Source of the DNA: Pseudomonadota bacterium
GTDB lineage: Bacteria; Pseudomonadota; Gammaproteobacteria; Halothiobacillales; Halothiobacillaceae
DNA length: 10,426 nt
NCBI GenBank assembly: GCA_021795795.1
Contig: JAJYPA010000264.1
Span: forward strand, 1-10,426
Direction: 5' to 3'
The position numbers and the translations under genes were made by a program. This document shows positions 6,881 through 10,426 of the stretch, one piece after another. How positions within the stretch are numbered: the stretch's first letter is position 1; every line of letters begins with the position of its first letter. Below the pieces are notes generated by a model. The model did not search any database. It was given only the letters and a program-made list of their open reading frames with translations, and was not told the DNA's origin.

Positions 6881-7284
6881 CAGGCAACGCCATGCAAAAT
6901 CAGCGTGTGGCTGATGATCGTGCCCGCGGTCGCCGCGAAGATCTTGATGAGGACCGGGATGCCGTAGTACAGCGCCACGGCACCGCCGACCACGACGGCG
7001 AGCACCGTACCTTTGCCGGTGAAGACCATGGTGGCCACACCAAAAATCAGACCACCCGCGACGATGGCCAGACCCAGGTCGCCCTGCGCCCAGCCTTCGA
7101 TCTTGGTGGCCACGGCGGCAAAGGATGTACCGCCCGTACCGGCATGGGCCTGAATCGCCATCATCATCACCGCGACGAGCAACAAAGCCGCCGTCATGAG
7201 CGCCTTCCTGCTGCCCAACATCTGGTCAAGACGGGCGATCATCTGATCGTACCGGTTGACCGCCTTACCCATTACAGCGTCCAT
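6880..7284 (-). CDS. traA: TraA-type conjugative propilin
   Basis: Major pilin precursor, inserted in the inner membrane and polymerised into the conjugative pilus. I place the start at the ATG at 7284 because AAGGAG lies 6 nt upstream. The ATG at 7317, 11 codons earlier, has no ribosome-binding site. This gives 134 residues. A long leader (1-48) contains a basic stretch and a hydrophobic segment and ends in QAHA, an AXA signal-peptidase site. The mature pilin is about 86 residues (49-134). Such long leaders are typical of F-type propilin (F TraA has 51). The mature part has two membrane segments (about 69-88 and 93-116) separated by a short TGKG loop, as in F pilin and VirB2. Its position after traV matches the SXT/IncA/C order. 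The TGA stop shares one base with the next ATG (TGATG). Residues 62-116 align to the left-edge protein of this window. Confidence 0.87.
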   Translation of the reverse strand: MDAVMGKAVNRYDQMIARLDQMLGSRKALMTAALLLVAVMMMAIQAHAGTGGTSFAAVATKIEGWAQGDLGLAIVAGGLIFGVATMVFTGKGTVLAVVVGGAVALYYGIPVLIKIFAATAGTIISHTLILHGVA

Positions 7285-7290
7285 AACTGA

Positions 7291-7296
7291 CTCCTT
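7291..7296 (-). promoter_or_regulatory. Ribosome-binding site of traA
   Basis: AAGGAG on the minus strand, 6 nt before the ATG at 7284. It decides the propilin start in favour of the 134-residue product. It lies in the only notable gap (43 nt) of the operon, which suits a gene whose product is needed in large amounts. Its first bases overlap a 10-nt palindrome (7294-7303) that is probably coincidental. Confidence 0.75.
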
Positions 7297-7327
7297 GATC
7301 AAGAGAGAAACTGCCATTGAAAACCCA

Positions 7328-7855
7328 TCAACTCACTGGAACGGGAATCTGGGCATGGGCGGACCCACTTCCCAAAGTCCACGTCTGCGGCGTGATGATG
7401 GAGTACACCATCCCCGGAAAGTGCAAATTACCTTCCGGACCATGGTAGGGTGCGACCCAGACCCGCAATACCTTGGGCTGCGAAATCAGCGGCCTGGGGT
7501 AATGCAGAGGGGCCATCATGGGTGTATTCCCGGTACTGCCTGAATCCGATGCTGTCGCCTGAGATGGGCTTGTGCCGCCACCGGCCACCGTGGTTCCAGA
7601 AGCGGCGGTCGCCGGGTGCAGAGAAGGTAAAACCTCGTTTTTACTGGGCGCTGACCGCAAGAGCTTGCGCGCAAGCGCCTGTTCCTTGATGGTGCTCTTG
7701 TCTGGATTCACCTGGTCCCGGTGCCGCGTGATACCCCACACTTCACGAGGACCGACACAGACACCACCCTTTCCGTGGATACACGGATGGCTGGCCGCGC
7801 ATCCGCTGAGGACGATGACCGCCAGCGTAACGGGAATAGAGAGATAGCGGTTCAT
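7328..7855 (-). CDS. traV: TraV, outer-membrane lipoprotein of the T4SS core
   Basis: VirB7-like lipoprotein that anchors TraK in the outer membrane. The 175-residue product matches the usual TraV size (F TraV about 171). It starts with a lipoprotein signal peptide ending in the lipobox LSGC, with Cys19 as the lipidated residue. Right behind it is the TraV-like Cys pair pattern HPCIHGKGGVCVGPREVW (Cys25 and Cys33). A low-complexity Ser/Thr/Gly linker separates this from the C-terminal TraV signature KVLRVWVAPYHGPEGNLHFP. The start ATG overlaps the traB stop as ATGA, with AGGAG 10 nt upstream. A 43-nt gap separates its TGA from the propilin start. The free Cys pair makes it a possible client of the Dsb-like proteins encoded downstream (inference). 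Confidence 0.9.
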   Translation of the reverse strand: MNRYLSIPVTLAVIVLSGCAASHPCIHGKGGVCVGPREVWGITRHRDQVNPDKSTIKEQALARKLLRSAPSKNEVLPSLHPATAASGTTVAGGGTSPSQATASDSGSTGNTPMMAPLHYPRPLISQPKVLRVWVAPYHGPEGNLHFPGMVYSIITPQTWTLGSGSAHAQIPVPVS

Positions 7856-9411
7856 GGCTGGGCGTACTCCTGACGGGTCTGGGCTTCCGGTGTGTTGTTG
7901 TACGGCCCCTGGCTGGGGAAAGCGGACGCCACGGCGGGGGACTGGCCGGTCCCTGCGTAGGGCGATGTTTCTCCGTAGGGGCTTTGCATCCCACTTGGCG
8001 CCATCGGACTGTTGTTCAATGACTGTGCCGACTGCAGTTGGGCCTCCTGAATCTGCGCTTTGCTCTCACCGTCGGTATGCACCCGCACCCCCGTCTCCAG
8101 AATCATGCTGACGGACACGCCCGGATTGACCTGGATCGTCGGCAACATGGACTCGGCTTCATTCAGGTAGAATTTCGAGATTTGGCCCGCCGCCGTGGAT
8201 ACCCCGCCGCCCGCGGCTTCGGCACCGATGTAGGTTGGAGAAGGCATCTGGAATCCCTGGGTACTACCCGATGCCGGGTTGAGATTGAGGCCCTGGACAC
8301 CCATGGGCTGCACCGCATTGCCGAGCCCCGAGAAGATGCCGGCGATAAAGGACTTAATCATCGCCGGTCCCTGATGCGATACGACTTTGCCGGACACGCC
8401 TACCAGCCCGTCGGATCCGACGATATACGCATGGATGGGCGCCGAGATGACCTTGCCTCCTCGTGCGACGCACGAAAGCATATTGGTTCGCATGTACACT
8501 TTTTGATTGCCGATGCTGCCGTACCCGCTGGCAATCGCCATGCAGTTTTCGAGATTGGCGCGTAATCCATTGGGCAAAATGGCCCGTTTCTTGACACGAA
8601 TATCGACGATCTGCGGATTGGTTTTCGCTTGCGGCCCTGTACCCGCCTGCAACCCATTAACCAACACGCCCGTCAAAATGGTGCCGGCGGGCAGATAGAT
8701 GCCTTTTTTGCTCTTCACCGTCACGGCATTCATCACGGTGGAAAGCTTGTGGGGATGCTTCAGGGCGACGGTATCCAGGTGCGCAGGCGTTGCCGGAGCC
8801 GTTGGGATGCCGCCCTGTGCCGTAGGCACACGGCTTGACGGTATTTCACCCGGCGCTTGTGGCAACTGTCCCAAAACCACCGGACTCGACGCCGGTACCC
8901 AGGTCTGCGGCGGCGTGTATTGCTGCTGCTGTGCGGGTTGAGATCTCATCAAAGCGATTTGATTCTGCAACGCGGAAATGCTGCTTTCCAACTGCTGCAT
9001 CTGCGGGCTGGGTGCTGCCCCAGGCACGGACTGGTGCTCCGCCTTCAGCTTGGCGAGCAGGGTTTTGCTGATATGCCCGGTAAGGTCTTTTTCCTGATTT
9101 TTCGTCATTCCGCTTTCAGCCGCCGTGATCTTGACGAGCTTCTTCATCTGGTCTTCCAGATGGTCTATTCGCGCTTCCATTTCCGCGGGCGTTTGCGAAG
9201 TAGGATGCTCGACATAGACCTGGCTGTTAGTGGCCATGGCCTTCTTCAATGCCGCGTTTGCGGCAGCATTGTTGTGTGGCCCCGCGAGCTGGCTGCCGAT
9301 GACAACGGCGCCGACCACACCTGCGGCAAGACCTCCAAACTTGAGTTTTTGCTTGGTCTCCGGGCTTTGGGTTTTCCACCAGAGCTTGGCGCGATCCCTG
9401 ATGCCTACCAT
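7852..9411 (-). CDS. traB: TraB, VirB10-like T4SS scaffold protein
   Basis: Inner-membrane-anchored protein spanning the periplasm and linking the cytoplasmic-side machinery to the TraK/TraV outer-membrane complex. The product is 519 residues (F TraB is about 475). In order it has a short basic N-terminus, one membrane segment (about 27-44), predicted coiled coils (about 75-95 and 137-157), a Gln/Pro-rich linker (about 158-210, with a QQQQ run), and a VirB10-type beta-rich domain (about 225-445). The domain includes LPAGTILTGVLVNG (240-253), Cys290 and Cys314, and the segment APIHAYIVGSDGLVGVSGKV (324-343). A 60-residue Ser/Gln/Pro-rich tail follows. The ATG at 9411 is preceded by G-rich sequence and overlaps the traK stop. 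The TGA stop overlaps the traV ATG by 4 nt. The long low-complexity tail is the least conserved-looking part. Confidence 0.9.
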   Translation of the reverse strand: MVGIRDRAKLWWKTQSPETKQKLKFGGLAAGVVGAVVIGSQLAGPHNNAAANAALKKAMATNSQVYVEHPTSQTPAEMEARIDHLEDQMKKLVKITAAESGMTKNQEKDLTGHISKTLLAKLKAEHQSVPGAAPSPQMQQLESSISALQNQIALMRSQPAQQQQYTPPQTWVPASSPVVLGQLPQAPGEIPSSRVPTAQGGIPTAPATPAHLDTVALKHPHKLSTVMNAVTVKSKKGIYLPAGTILTGVLVNGLQAGTGPQAKTNPQIVDIRVKKRAILPNGLRANLENCMAIASGYGSIGNQKVYMRTNMLSCVARGGKVISAPIHAYIVGSDGLVGVSGKVVSHQGPAMIKSFIAGIFSGLGNAVQPMGVQGLNLNPASGSTQGFQMPSPTYIGAEAAGGGVSTAAGQISKFYLNEAESMLPTIQVNPGVSVSMILETGVRVHTDGESKAQIQEAQLQSAQSLNNSPMAPSGMQSPYGETSPYAGTGQSPAVASAFPSQGPYNNTPEAQTRQEYAQP

Positions 9412-10426
9412 ACGGCCCCCAGCCCCCGGTGCGAGGCAGGTAAAGCTTCCACGAGGTAGAGTTGCGTGCTTTCTCCGGGATAGAGCTTGTGATGCGGATA
9501 GAAAGCTACGGACAGCACACCTTTCCGGTAGAAGTCGTTTTCCGCCAGATCGACGGCCTGATGGACCTGGTTGGTGAGCTTGTAGCTCACAATCTGGTAA
9601 TGGCCGCCGATCCAGTGATGCAGCCCGGACCAGGACAATGGATCGGGAGATACCAGGTCGGGGATCCGTCGGCTTTGCCGATAATTGTCCGGCACCTGAT
9701 CCAGCACGGCGTCCCGAATCAAATTCACCATGACACTGGCATAGGCCGAATGGTTTGGCATCCTTGGCGCTCTTTTGGGCACAAATCCGGGGAAGACCAG
9801 CCGATAGTTCTTGGCCGGACTGTTTTTCGGGATCAAGGTCAGGGACGCCACCGGATCACTGGGGTTTTTCCCCGTGATATAGACACCCACCGGAAAGGAT
9901 GGCGTCACACCGATAATGGCATCTGATCCATGCTGGAGATGCTTGGCGTACTGTTTGTTTCCCACAATGACTCTGGGGTGCGCGAACGGTGTCGCAAACA
10001 GGTTGGGCGTCACGCCGGACACCGGGACCGCATACGTCGAGCCCGCGACAATCCGAATATCGGTAGTGGACACGGGAATGCTGCCCATGCGTGCCGCCTT
10101 GAAACTCATGTGTGGCGGTATGCCGGATGCGCCATAAGTATTCATCGCGGCGCTATGGATCGTGTACGGATTGGCGCCTGCCGGTGGCGGGGTCACTGTG
10201 GTGGTTGGTGGCACATAAGGTGCGCTACCTGGCGCGCTGGGCGGCATGGGTGCCGGCATCCTGCCGCCGGCCAAATCAGGCAGGCTTGGCGCTGCGGGAA
10301 TGTGCCCCAGGCTCGCAAAGGCGGGGGACTGCTGCAAAGCGGAAGTGCGATCCGGTGAACTCGGCATGACGAACCGGCCAGAGCCGTTATTGGCCCCTTG
10401 CGCGAATGCCGCACTACCTGCGCCGG
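9405..10426 (-). CDS. traK: TraK-like secretin-family T4SS core protein (5' end off window)
   Basis: Periplasmic/outer-membrane core component, the F-type counterpart of VirB9, expected to bind TraV and TraB. The frame stays open to the right edge (339 codons visible). The first in-frame ATG (10367-10365) has no Shine-Dalgarno sequence, and the residues before it read GAGSAAFAQGANN, which looks like the end of a signal peptide cut after AFA. The true start is therefore beyond the window. A Pro/Ala/Gly-rich linker of roughly 100 residues follows. Next comes a TraK-type region (IPVSTTDIRIVAGSTYAVPV, then SLTLIPKNSPAKNYRL), and the C-terminus has the family-like pattern LSVAFYPHHKLYPGEST before a short tail. 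F TraK is about 240 residues, so this protein is longer, mainly through the linker. Its TAG stop overlaps the traB ATG by 7 nt (ATGGTAG). Assignment rests on motif pattern plus position just before traB. Confidence 0.8.
   Translation of the reverse strand, partial: GAGSAAFAQGANNGSGRFVMPSSPDRTSALQQSPAFASLGHIPAAPSLPDLAGGRMPAPMPPSAPGSAPYVPPTTTVTPPPAGANPYTIHSAAMNTYGASGIPPHMSFKAARMGSIPVSTTDIRIVAGSTYAVPVSGVTPNLFATPFAHPRVIVGNKQYAKHLQHGSDAIIGVTPSFPVGVYITGKNPSDPVASLTLIPKNSPAKNYRLVFPGFVPKRAPRMPNHSAYASVMVNLIRDAVLDQVPDNYRQSRRIPDLVSPDPLSWSGLHHWIGGHYQIVSYKLTNQVHQAVDLAENDFYRKGVLSVAFYPHHKLYPGESTQLYLVEALPASHRGLGAVW

Noticed and set aside
7294..7303. Perfect 10-nt palindrome CTTGATCAAG overlapping the traA ribosome-binding site
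   Set aside because: About ten such palindromes are expected by chance in a window this size; it has no loop and no second copy that I could see, so an operator or terminator is not supported.

Overview
This window is one uninterrupted block of minus-strand genes for a conjugative type IV secretion system (T4SS) of the F/SXT family (MPF-F type). Transcription runs from high to low coordinates. In that order the genes are: traK (5' end off the right edge), traB, traV, traA (propilin), a DsbC-like thioredoxin-fold protein, a GspE/PilB-type secretion ATPase, a DsbA-like thioredoxin-fold protein, traC (VirB4-type ATPase), a trbI-like gene, a TraF/TrhF-type S26 signal peptidase, and a Cys-rich membrane protein running off the left edge. 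Genes are nearly all joined by 1-8 nt overlaps. The only gaps are 43 nt (traV-traA) and 13 nt (peptidase to left-edge gene). No stretch over 300 bases lacks a gene. I saw no convincing promoter, terminator, RNA gene, IS element, CRISPR array or plus-strand gene. The window therefore looks like the middle of a long polycistronic transcript.

The backbone order traK-B-V-A, dsbC, traC, trhF resembles SXT/IncA/C-type elements more than the F plasmid, because traA follows traV and dsbC precedes traC. It should belong to an integrative conjugative element or conjugative plasmid of a proteobacterium. GC is moderately high by eye. No taxonomic marker, relaxase, coupling protein or oriT lies in the window, so the host cannot be named; an acidophile such as Acidithiobacillus is only a guess.

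The genes would work together as follows. TraV (outer-membrane lipoprotein), TraK (secretin-like) and TraB (inner-membrane-anchored scaffold) form the envelope-spanning core. TraA is the propilin. TraC powers assembly from the inner face, and TrbI is a pilus-assembly accessory. The S26 peptidase probably matures a secreted substrate. The two Dsb-like proteins would handle disulfides of Cys-containing components.

Two features stand out. First, the left-edge gene begins with a module that aligns without gaps to the mature TraA pilin of the same cluster (24 identities in 55 positions) and then continues as a Cys-rich domain with no F-plasmid counterpart I know. Second, a type II secretion/type IV pilus-class ATPase sits between the two Dsb genes in a system class that normally has no VirB11-like ATPase.
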